From NCBI GenBank assembly GCA_947174575.1, contig CAMWJM010000091.1, positions 1-5,703 of the forward strand: a DNA stretch of 5,703 bases, in the 5' to 3' direction. How positions within the stretch are numbered: position 1 is the first letter of the stretch; each line of letters begins with the position of its first letter. Origin of the DNA: an uncultured Alistipes sp. GTDB taxonomy: Bacteria > Bacteroidota > Bacteroidia > Bacteroidales > Rikenellaceae. The translations under genes and the position numbers were made by a program. The notes under the pieces were generated by a model. That model made no database searches and had not been told where the DNA came from. It saw nothing but the letters and a program-made list of their open reading frames with translations. Of the stretch, positions 1 to 5,144 are shown one piece after another.

Positions 1-889
1 GTCGCTGCCGCTGCTGGTGCTGTTCTGGGTCGGCGTCGCGCGGCGTATCGGCCAGTACGGACTCACCGAGCCGCGTGTTTGGCTGGTGGTCTGCGGCGGT
101 TTGATGACGCTTTGCGTGCTGCTTTTTCTGGGGCGGCGCTCCGGGCGTTATTGCTGGGTGGCGCTGGCCGGGTTCGTCGTTTTCGCAGCCGTGGCCTACG
201 TGCCGGCGTGCCGACCCCGGCGCGTGGCCGTGCGTTCGCAGCTCAATCATGCCGTGCGGCTGGCCGAGCGACTACAGCTGCTCGATGACGAGGGTGCGTT
301 GCGCTTGGAGGCTTTCCGGCAGCTCGATACGGCGCTCAAGGCCGACTATCGCCGGTTCTATGAAGCGGCCGAATACGTCTCCCGGTACGACTCCGTGGGG
401 TTCCGGCATTTCGGTGTGAAGATGAGCGACATCCGCGAGGCCGTGCCCGAGAATGTCTACGATTATGTCGTTCACGGCTGGGACATTCCCGTCGTCGAGG
501 TGATCGAAACGGGCTGGACGCTCGACGCTCCAGCGGGCTTTCGGGTGCCGCAGATCGGCAACTATTCGGTCGCCTACACCCATTGGAAAAGCTGGGGCGA
601 GGATGCGGGCCGCTACGGTTTTGCGCAGGACACGCTGCACATCTATTTCCGGGGCGAGCAACCCGATGTGGTGATTTCGGGCGACGATTTGCTGGAAGCG
701 CTCTTGCGGCAGGCGGGATTCGATCCGTCGGCGGTGCCGGGCGAAGCGGAAATTCGAGCGGCGAAAGATAAATTGTTGGTCTACAGGGACAAGGATTTGG
801 CCATCGTTTTTTCTTCGCTGCAGTTCGAGCGGGACGATGCGTCGCTTCGGCTCGCCGGAGTCTCGATCTATGCCGTGCTGATCCGATGA
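1..889 (+). CDS. DUF4153-family membrane protein, 3' part (5' end outside window)
   Basis: The reading frame is open from the left edge (first full codon at 2), so the gene starts outside the window and about 295 C-terminal residues are visible. The first ~70 visible residues form about three hydrophobic segments: LLVLFWVGV, then VWLVVCGGLMTLCVLLFL, then WVALAGFVVFAAVAYV. The motif RIGQYGLTEPR between the first two is what I recognise from the DUF4153 family of Bacteroidota inner-membrane proteins. The remaining ~225 residues are soluble and mixed in composition, and I recognise no catalytic motif there. Molecular function is unknown for the family. The stop codon TGA overlaps the ATG of the metallopeptidase gene (ATGA), so the two are probably co-transcribed and translationally coupled. 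The GTG at 17 is internal to a hydrophobic segment and is not a credible start. The family call is fairly sure; a role is not offered. Confidence 0.8.
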   Translation, partial: SLPLLVLFWVGVARRIGQYGLTEPRVWLVVCGGLMTLCVLLFLGRRSGRYCWVALAGFVVFAAVAYVPACRPRRVAVRSQLNHAVRLAERLQLLDDEGALRLEAFRQLDTALKADYRRFYEAAEYVSRYDSVGFRHFGVKMSDIREAVPENVYDYVVHGWDIPVVEVIETGWTLDAPAGFRVPQIGNYSVAYTHWKSWGEDAGRYGFAQDTLHIYFRGEQPDVVISGDDLLEALLRQAGFDPSAVPGEAEIRAAKDKLLVYRDKDLAIVFSSLQFERDDASLRLAGVSIYAVLIR

Positions 890-1461
890 TCGCTACGGTC
901 GTACATCCCCGATTGGGCGAGGTGACGCTCGCACAGACGTCGCGCGCACGGCGCATCGCCGTCAGCGTGCGGGGATCGGGCGCCGTGCGAGTGTCGTTTC
1001 CGCGTTGGGTGTCGCAGCGGCGGGCGCTGGCGTTTCTGGACGAGAAAGCTTCCTGGGTCGAGCAGGCCCGTGTGCGGCTCGCGGCCCGACAGGCTGCCGT
1101 GGCACCGCCCTTGCCGCCCGAGGAGGAGAAGGCCCGCATCGAGGAACTGCGCCGTGCGGCGAAAGCCGATCTGCCGGCTCGCATCGAGCGGCTGTCGCAG
1201 CAAACGGGGCTGCGCTACGGCAAGGTAGCCGTGCGTGCCGCCCGCACCAAGTGGGGCAGTTGCTCGGGGCGGGGGAATATCTCGTTGAGCCTCTTTCTGA
1301 TGCTGCTGCCCGAGCACCTGCGCGACTTCGTCATCATCCACGAGCTTTGCCATACCGTCCACCACGACCATTCGCCCCGATTCCATGCTTTAGTCGACCG
1401 CATGGTCGGCGGGCGGGAACAGGCGCTCAACAGGGAATTGAGAACATTTTCGATCCGGTAG
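886..1461 (+). CDS. YgjP/DUF45-type zinc metallopeptidase (M48-like, SprT-like fold)
   Basis: This is a 191-residue predicted cytoplasmic metal-dependent hydrolase. The C-terminal half carries the family hallmarks: RTKWGSCS at about 120-127, the zinc motif HELCH at 152-156 (His152 and His156 as ligands, Glu153 catalytic), and HSPRF at 162-166, where His162 fits as third ligand. The N-terminal ~70 residues match the usual beta-rich lead-in with the RRIAVSVRGSGAVRVSFP pattern. The protein is somewhat shorter than the ~230 residues common for YgjP-like members; the linker at 72-95 is rich in Pro, Glu and Lys. The ATG at 886 overlaps the stop of the upstream gene (ATGA). There is no ribosome-binding site close to the start (GGAG at 857-860 is too far away), so translation probably relies on re-initiation. 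The physiological substrate of this family is not established. The fold and metal site are sure; the activity is inferred. Confidence 0.92.
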   Translation: MIATVVHPRLGEVTLAQTSRARRIAVSVRGSGAVRVSFPRWVSQRRALAFLDEKASWVEQARVRLAARQAAVAPPLPPEEEKARIEELRRAAKADLPARIERLSQQTGLRYGKVAVRAARTKWGSCSGRGNISLSLFLMLLPEHLRDFVIIHELCHTVHHDHSPRFHALVDRMVGGREQALNRELRTFSIR

Positions 1462-1468
1462 AAGAATA

Positions 1469-1506
1469 TGAAAGGGTGTTGCGCAATTTTCCGCAACACC
1501 CTTTCA
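1469..1506. terminator. Bidirectional hairpin terminator between convergent genes
   Basis: A perfect 14-bp inverted repeat (1470-1483 with 1492-1505, one more T-A pair at 1469/1506) encloses an 8-base loop, CAATTTTC. It begins 8 bases after the stop of the metallopeptidase gene and ends 21 bases short of the stop of the convergent PepSY-like gene, so it can serve both. No long T-run follows on either strand. The minus-strand exit (TATTCTTCT) is modestly T-rich. Confidence 0.8.
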
Positions 1507-1526
1507 ATATCGACTCGGGTTCGGAG

Positions 1527-2036
1527 TTACAGCTTCTTGTCGAGCAGATTGCCGCTCTCCGAGAAGGTGAGCATCTGGTTGCTGTTCTGTCCCTGGATGT
1601 CGGTCTCGTAGTAGGTCGAGCCGCGACGCACCAGCTTGCGGGCCTCCTTGATGCGGAAACCGGGATACTGCTTGCCGATGTAAACCTCGGCTGCCTTGGG
1701 CAGCTGCGACGCCGCGATTTCGTTGGTCGAGTTGATCAACGAGCCTTCGGGCGAGATGTCGAGGCTATATTTGGCTCCGTCGATCTTGAACTCGGCGTTG
1801 TAGTAGTTGCCTTTCTCTTCGTAGTTCCACTCGACGGGCGATACCCGGGGGTAGACCTTCTCCACATAGCTCTTCACGACGGCCGGAACCGACGATTCCT
1901 TGATGTTGCCTGCGAAAGCGCCGGTCGAGAGCGACAGGACGAGTGCCAACGTAGCGAACGAAAGGGCAGAGCCGAACTTGTTCGAGCCGTGTCGGAGCGA
2001 GAAAACCTGCAAGAGATTGAAGAACGTTTTTTTCAT
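1527..2036 (-). CDS. Secreted PepSY-like (DUF2874-type) two-unit protein
   Basis: This is a 169-residue predicted exported protein. A signal peptide is visible: basic N-terminus MKKTF, a hydrophobic core at about 21-39, and an AFA site with likely cleavage after residue 42. There is no lipobox cysteine, so a periplasmic or secreted soluble form is expected. The mature part holds two similar units, about 50-105 and 112-169. Each starts with a helix of the pattern (V/L)P..(V/A).. Y(V/I).K.YP and continues into beta strands rich in Tyr, Glu and Lys. This is the layout of the PepSY-like proteins found widely in Bacteroidota, whose role is not firmly known. I chose the ATG at 2036; a TTG four codons upstream (2048) is possible but spoils the MKK start. 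The gene lies 46 bp after the acetyltransferase stop on the same strand. I see no promoter in that gap, so it is probably the last gene of the ROK operon. Confidence 0.82.
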   Translation of the reverse strand: MKKTFFNLLQVFSLRHGSNKFGSALSFATLALVLSLSTGAFAGNIKESSVPAVVKSYVEKVYPRVSPVEWNYEEKGNYYNAEFKIDGAKYSLDISPEGSLINSTNEIAASQLPKAAEVYIGKQYPGFRIKEARKLVRRGSTYYETDIQGQNSNQMLTFSESGNLLDKKL

Positions 2037-2082
2037 AGCTTTAGACAATAAATTGAGTGAATGAACTTCTTGCGAGGTTTCT

Positions 2083-2604
2083 TCAATCTATTATCTGTTG
2101 CAGGATCAGTTCGTCGCGGAAGCCCTCCGGGGTGAGCGTCCAGTCGTGTTTCACGCCTGCGAAGGTGAAGCCGGCGTGGCGGAACAGCTGAAGACTCGCT
2201 TCGTTTCCGACACCCACGTCGCACCACAACTGGTGCAGCCCGAGCACCTCCCGGGCATACTCCCTGAGCGTGGCCAGCGCATCCGAGGCGTAGCCCCGGC
2301 CTCGTTGCGAGGAGTCGTAGATCAGGATGCCTACGCCCGCGCGCCGATTGTGGGGGTCGAACTCGAAGAGATCGAGCGTGCCGACGGCTTCGCCCTCGGG
2401 ATTCTCGATCATCAGACGCAGCTGGCGCGTGCGGTAGATGTCGAACTGCTGTTCCTCTACGAATCGCAGGAGCGCATGCCGCGAAAATGGTGCCAAAGTG
2501 CCGCTCACGCGCCACACCTCGGGGTCGTTTTCCCACCGGTACATCGTCTCCACGTCGTCCGGCTCGACGGCCCGCAGCCGCACGATCTCCCCCTGGAGGA
2601 TCAT
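2083..2604 (-). CDS. GNAT N-acetyltransferase, RimJ/RimL (SpeG-like) type
   Basis: This is a 173-residue acetyl-CoA-dependent N-acetyltransferase, close to the usual single-domain GNAT length. It opens with the typical RimJ/RimL-type strand GEIVRLRAVEPDDVETMYRWENDPEV (5-30). The acetyl-CoA pyrophosphate-binding motif A is QRGRGYA at 100-106 (consensus Q/R-x-x-G-x-G/A), preceded by the beta-4 strand AGVGILIYD (89-97). NEASLQLFRHAGF at 134-146 is the standard motif B region. The substrate cannot be read from sequence: ribosomal protein N-termini, polyamines, other amines and amino sugars are all possible, and the RimJ/RimL/SpeG resemblance only narrows the subfamily. The ATG overlaps the stop of the ROK regulator gene (ATGA). 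A Shine-Dalgarno-like AAGGTGATC lies inside the end of the ROK gene, so the two are made together. The pairing suggests the regulator controls this enzyme, but that is inference. Confidence 0.92.
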   Translation of the reverse strand: MILQGEIVRLRAVEPDDVETMYRWENDPEVWRVSGTLAPFSRHALLRFVEEQQFDIYRTRQLRLMIENPEGEAVGTLDLFEFDPHNRRAGVGILIYDSSQRGRGYASDALATLREYAREVLGLHQLWCDVGVGNEASLQLFRHAGFTFAGVKHDWTLTPEGFRDELILQQIID

Positions 2605-3833
2605 AGCAGGCCGATCACCTTGTTGCGGATGAGCATCGCCACGCCCCAGACGTTGGCGCTCTCGTTCATCTTCGAAAGGCGGAATTTGGTGTCTTTGTAG
2701 ACCAGATTGAGCGAGAACTTGTTGGTCGCCGACTTGAGCGGCAGCATGATGAAGTCGCCCGCTGCAGCCATGTTGCCGCCCACGATCACCGTCTCGGGGT
2801 TGAACGTGTTGATCAGAAACGCCACCGCCTTGCCGACCTTTTCGCCCGCCTCCTCGATGAGTTCGATCGAGAGGTTGTCGTCGTTCTTCGCCGCGGCGAT
2901 GATGTCGTCGATGTGGATGCTCTTCTGTTGGTCGTACTTCTCCTTGAGGATGGTGTTCACGCCGCTTTCGATCAGGCGGCACATCTTCTCCTCGATGGCG
3001 ATGCCCGACACCTCGGTCTCCAGACACCCTTTCTTGCCGCACGAGCAGATGATCTCGTTGTCGAAGAACGGGATGTGGCCGAATTCGCCGGCGAAGCCGC
3101 TCTTGCCGCGGTAGAGCTGGCCGTCGACCACGATGCCGATCGCCACGCCGCGGCCCATGTGGAGATAGAGCACGTTGCTGTCGTCTTTCGATTTGCCGCA
3201 CGTGTATTCGGCATAGCAGCGCGCACGCGTGTCGTTCTCCAGCAAGACGCGGATGCCTACGCGCTCTTCGAGCAGATCGCGCAGCGATTGTTCACTGGAG
3301 GTGAAATACTTGTAGCTGCGGCCCGTCTCGGGGTTGACGCGGCCCGTCATGCAGACGCCCAGCCCCAGGATTTTGCCGCGGTCGATGCCGCACGTGGCGA
3401 TGAACTCCTCGATGCTCGTGCAGATGCGCTCCAGGCATTGGGGACGGTCCTGCAGCTCGAAATCGAGGTCGCACTCCTCCTTGATGATGTTGTTCTGCAG
3501 GTCGGTAATCATGAACCGCATGTTGTCGCGGCCTACGTTGACCCCGGCGAAGTAGATCGCCGAATTGGCCAGGCCGAAAATATTGGGTCGTCGTCCGCCC
3601 GGCGTTTCCACTTTGCCCAGGTCGGAGACGATGTTCTCGTCGACGAGTTCCTGAACCAGTTTGGTGATAGTCGGAACGCTGATGTGCAATTCCTTGGTCA
3701 ACTCCGAGAGCGTGCACTCTCCGTTGACAGCCATGTGCGCGATGATGTTGCGCTTGATGAGGCTGTTCTTGTGGGAGATTCCCTTGAGGGTTTCGTCCTC
3801 GTGCTTGTTGAAGAATTCGGTAAGCGATGTCAT
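2601..3833 (-). CDS. ROK-family transcriptional regulator (NagC/Mlc type), degenerate kinase motifs
   Basis: This is a 410-residue protein with the full-length ROK regulator layout. Residues ~20-90 are a winged helix-turn-helix: LSELTKELHISVPTITKLVQEL at 42-63 and a wing ending GGRRPNIFGL at 79-88. The ROK ligand-binding fold follows. The zinc site is intact: His253, then CSCGKKGCLE at 263-272. The sugar-site END is at 199-201. Both phosphate-binding motifs are changed: the first reads GVNVGRDN (97-104) where kinases have GxDxGGTK, and the second reads GRGVA (227-231) in place of GTGIG. It is therefore likely a sugar-sensing repressor or activator without kinase activity. I chose the ATG at 3833 because MTSLTEFF has a ribosome-binding AAGGA six bases upstream and lies after a clear promoter; an 18-residue extension to 3887 would run through that promoter. 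It overlaps the acetyltransferase gene by ATGA. The effector is unknown. Confidence 0.93.
   Translation of the reverse strand: MTSLTEFFNKHEDETLKGISHKNSLIKRNIIAHMAVNGECTLSELTKELHISVPTITKLVQELVDENIVSDLGKVETPGGRRPNIFGLANSAIYFAGVNVGRDNMRFMITDLQNNIIKEECDLDFELQDRPQCLERICTSIEEFIATCGIDRGKILGLGVCMTGRVNPETGRSYKYFTSSEQSLRDLLEERVGIRVLLENDTRARCYAEYTCGKSKDDSNVLYLHMGRGVAIGIVVDGQLYRGKSGFAGEFGHIPFFDNEIICSCGKKGCLETEVSGIAIEEKMCRLIESGVNTILKEKYDQQKSIHIDDIIAAAKNDDNLSIELIEEAGEKVGKAVAFLINTFNPETVIVGGNMAAAGDFIMLPLKSATNKFSLNLVYKDTKFRLSKMNESANVWGVAMLIRNKVIGLL
2613..2621 (-). promoter_or_regulatory. Shine-Dalgarno-like site for the acetyltransferase
   Basis: On the minus strand the sequence is AAGGTGATC, eight bases before the ATG at 2604. 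GGTGATC is complementary to the GATCACC next to the anti-Shine-Dalgarno core of 16S rRNA. It lies in the last codons of the ROK gene and may help re-initiation at the ATGA overlap. Such sites are uncommon in Bacteroidota, and the match could be chance. Confidence 0.35.
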
Positions 3834-3839
3834 CCTGAG

Positions 3840-3844
3840 TCCTT
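3840..3844 (-). promoter_or_regulatory. Ribosome-binding site of the ROK gene
   Basis: AAGGA on the minus strand, six bases before the ATG at 3833. It follows an A-run and is a better Shine-Dalgarno match than the other genes here have. It supports the 3833 start over the upstream in-frame alternative at 3887. Confidence 0.6.
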
Positions 3845-3850
3845 TTTTAC

Positions 3851-3887
3851 GAACTGTGCAAATATAAGGATAATTTGAATTGTGCAA
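3851..3887 (-). repeat. 11-bp direct repeat overlapping the ROK promoter (candidate operator)
   Basis: Read on the minus strand, TTGCACAATTC (3887-3877) and TTGCACAGTTC (3861-3851) match at 10 of 11 bases. They lie 26 bp apart, about two and a half helix turns. The first begins at the -33 TTG; the second begins inside the -7 element and covers the predicted start site. Such a position fits an autoregulatory site for the ROK protein. Part of the match (TTG) is also demanded by the promoter itself, and ROK regulators more often bind palindromes, so the call is tentative. Confidence 0.4.
3859..3887 (-). promoter_or_regulatory. Bacteroidota-type promoter of the ROK operon
   Basis: On the minus strand, TTG (3887-3885) is followed after 18 bases by TATATTTG (3866-3859), an exact match to the TAnnTTTG -7 element of the Bacteroidota primary sigma factor. 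The spacer is at the short end of the usual range. The predicted transcript starts near 3852, giving a leader of about 20 bases before the ATG at 3833. Confidence 0.75.
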
Positions 3888-3939
3888 GGGTTTTTTGAGG
3901 AAATACAGGCGAATTTATACGACAAAAAGACCTTTTAAA

Positions 3940-3970
3940 AATTAAAGCGCTGGTTTTCAGCGCTTTAATT
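3940..3970 (-). terminator. Intrinsic terminator of fabD
   Basis: A perfect 13-bp inverted repeat (3940-3952 with 3958-3970) has a 5-base loop and begins 22 bases past the fabD stop. On the minus strand the stem ends in TTTAATT and runs on into TTTAAAAGG, giving a T-rich exit. The GC core AGCGCTG flanked by AATTAA is a compact intrinsic terminator. It isolates fabD from the ROK operon downstream. Confidence 0.85.
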
Positions 3971-3992
3971 CGGTAGTTCGATCCGTATTTTT

Positions 3993-4874
3993 TTACAACA
4001 TCGATTTCGATTCGACATCGGCCTCTGCATCGACCTTGCGGATAAGGCCTTGGAGCACGGTTCCGGGGCCGAGTTCCGTGAATTTGCCTATGCCGTCGGC
4101 GAGCATCTGCTTGACGATGTACGTCCAGCGCACCGGGGCCGTCAGCTGCGCGATGAGGTTGGCCTTGATAGCTGCCGGATCGGTGTAGGGCTTGGCGTCG
4201 ACGTTCTGGTAGATCGGACACACGGGAGTCTGGAACGGTGCTTCGGCGATCGCTTTCTCCAACTCCTGCTTGGCCGGCTCCATGAGCGGCGAGTGGAACG
4301 CTCCGCCCACGGGCAGACGCAGGGCACGGCGCGCTCCTGCGGCCTTAGCTTTCTCGCAAGCGGCGTCCACGGCTTCCACGGCACCCGAAATGACGAGCTG
4401 CCCCGGGCAGTTGTAGTTCGCAGCTACGACGACGCCCTCGACCGAAGCGCAAATTTCCTCTACGGTCTTGTCGTCCAGCCCCAGAATGGCGGCCATCGTG
4501 CCGGGCTGCGCTTCGCAGGCGGCCTGCATGGCCTGGGCGCGCTTCGAGACGAGACGCAGACCATCCTCGAACGAGAGGGCGCCGGCGACGACCAGTGCCG
4601 AGAATTCGCCCAGCGAGTGACCGGCCACGGCATCGGGCTTCACGTCGAGCGCCTTGGCCATGATGACCGAGTGCAGGAAGACGGCGGGCTGCGTCACCTT
4701 GGTCTGCTTCAGCTCCTCGTCCGTACCGGCGAACATGATATCCGTGATGCGGAACCCGAGAATCTCGTTGGCTTTCTCGAACAGCTCCTTGGCTGCGGGA
4801 ACGTTGTCGTAGAGGTCTTTGCCCATGCCTACGGCTTGAGCGCCCTGACCCGGAAATACATATGCGTGTTTCAT
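3993..4874 (-). CDS. fabD: Malonyl-CoA:acyl carrier protein transacylase
   Basis: FabD moves the malonyl group from malonyl-CoA to the phosphopantetheine of acyl carrier protein, supplying the extender unit for type II fatty acid synthesis in the cytoplasm. The 293-residue length is normal for the family. Visible motifs are the N-terminal FPGQGAQ (7-13), the nucleophile elbow GHSLGE (85-90) with Ser87 as catalytic serine, Arg112 in the position of the arginine that holds the malonyl carboxylate, and GAFHSPLM (191-198) with His194 as catalytic histidine. TELGPG at 266-271 is also typical. All key residues are present. I chose the ATG at 4874, which gives MKHAYVFPGQG; a longer reading frame to 4934 runs through the promoter. 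No other fab gene adjoins it: fabD stands alone between its own promoter and terminator, unlike the fab clusters of many bacteria. Confidence 0.97.
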   Translation of the reverse strand: MKHAYVFPGQGAQAVGMGKDLYDNVPAAKELFEKANEILGFRITDIMFAGTDEELKQTKVTQPAVFLHSVIMAKALDVKPDAVAGHSLGEFSALVVAGALSFEDGLRLVSKRAQAMQAACEAQPGTMAAILGLDDKTVEEICASVEGVVVAANYNCPGQLVISGAVEAVDAACEKAKAAGARRALRLPVGGAFHSPLMEPAKQELEKAIAEAPFQTPVCPIYQNVDAKPYTDPAAIKANLIAQLTAPVRWTYIVKQMLADGIGKFTELGPGTVLQGLIRKVDAEADVESKSML

Positions 4875-4880
4875 GGTTTT

Positions 4881-4900
4881 CTGCAATTTTTCGTTTGCAG
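4881..4900 (-). promoter_or_regulatory. Leader hairpin or palindrome just before the fabD start codon
   Basis: CTGCAA (4900-4895 on the minus strand) pairs exactly with TTGCAG (4886-4881) across an A-rich 8-base loop, ACGAAAAA. The repeat ends six bases before the ATG and would occupy most of the predicted ~23-base leader. There is no Shine-Dalgarno sequence. It could be an RNA hairpin that tunes translation, a protein-binding palindrome, or chance. Confidence 0.4.
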
Positions 4901-4903
4901 GGA

Positions 4904-4935
4904 CAAAGATACGAATAAGCGAGTGCAAAACCAAA
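4904..4935 (-). promoter_or_regulatory. Bacteroidota-type promoter of fabD
   Basis: On the minus strand, TTTG (4935-4932) is followed after a 20-base spacer by TATCTTTG (4911-4904), an exact TAnnTTTG -7 element with the preferred spacing. Transcription would begin near 4897, leaving a leader of about 23 bases. Both promoter elements lie within copy 1 of the tandem repeat, and the -33 element is part of an arm of its palindrome. Confidence 0.8.
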
Positions 4936-4953
4936 CATTAGTTTGGATTTTGC
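4925..4953. repeat. Imperfect palindrome inside repeat copy 1
   Basis: GCAAAACCAAAC (4925-4936) pairs with GTTTGGATTTTGC (4941-4953) through 12 base pairs with one bulged base (4947) and a 4-base loop. It overlaps the -33 element of the fabD promoter. In copy 2 only the outer CAAAA/TTTTG pairs remain, so the full palindrome is specific to the copy next to fabD. Confidence 0.65.
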
Positions 4954-5091
4954 CGAGCATGAATATCTTCGGCGCAAGCCAAAGATACGAATAAGCTGAA
5001 CACAAAACCGAATTGCTTGCATTTTGCCGAGCATGAGTATCTTCGGCGCAAGCTAAAGATATGAATAAGCTGAATTGTTTGTATTCTGTCG

Positions 5092-5144
5092 CGGGTTGCG
5101 CGCTTGCAGAAGCTGCAGCGGTAAGACTCCGGAGGGCGCGATCG
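5092..5144. other. Short region after the LacI-family stop, no clear terminator
   Basis: This GC-rich stretch holds only weak inverted repeats: TGCAG/CTGCA at 5105-5117 with a 3-base loop, and the palindrome CTCCGGAG at 5128-5135. None is followed by a T-run on the minus strand. Transcription of the LacI-family gene may therefore run into the repeat array. I see no gene here. Confidence 0.5.

Larger units (their letters stand above)
4904..5091. repeat. ~75-bp tandem repeat, two full copies and one decayed copy
   Basis: Copy 1 (4904-4979, 76 bp) and copy 2 (4980-5053, 74 bp) share an identical first 17 bases (CAAAGATACGAATAAGC). They also share a last segment of 33 bases with one mismatch, which begins ATTTTGCCGAGCATGA and ends CGGCGCAAGC. 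The middle differs. Copy 3 (5054-5091) is shortened: it lacks 12 bases matching 5001-5012, and all six of its substitutions against copy 2 are transitions. Each copy starts with a -7-like element read on the minus strand: TATCTTTG in copies 1 and 2, TATCTTTA in copy 3. Only copy 1 also has a well-spaced TTTG. The array fills most of the gap between the LacI-family gene and fabD. Confidence 0.9.

Noticed and set aside
336..1184. Long minus-strand open frame (282 codons) across the DUF4153 and metallopeptidase genes
   Set aside because: It is rich in Arg, Pro and Ser, has no recognisable domain, and lies antisense to two well-supported genes in GC-rich DNA.
1005..2051. Plus-strand open frame of 348 codons spanning the metallopeptidase, terminator and PepSY-like gene
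   Set aside because: It is out of frame with the metallopeptidase, crosses a terminator hairpin and is antisense to a protein with a proper signal peptide.
2605..3201. Extended N-terminal part of the acetyltransferase reading frame
   Set aside because: The upstream part is an Arg-rich shadow of the ROK gene; the GNAT domain begins at the ATG at 2604.
2913..3878. Long plus-strand open frame opposite the ROK gene
   Set aside because: Its composition (runs of Ala, Asp, Val, His) is that of the reverse frame of a GC-rich gene, and the ROK protein on the other strand is unmistakable.
4875..4934. N-terminal extension of FabD by 20 residues
   Set aside because: The extension would be translated from the promoter and leader, and FabD proteins normally begin just before the FPGQGAQ motif.
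4050..4994. Plus-strand open frame opposite fabD
   Set aside because: It is antisense to a clear FabD and runs through the fabD promoter and repeats; no family features.
4904..5091. CRISPR array
   Set aside because: There are only two full ~75-bp units abutting each other, without unique spacers of constant size and without cas genes.
5092..5144. Terminator for the LacI-family gene
   Set aside because: Only 5-bp or shorter stems are present, without a T-run on the minus strand.
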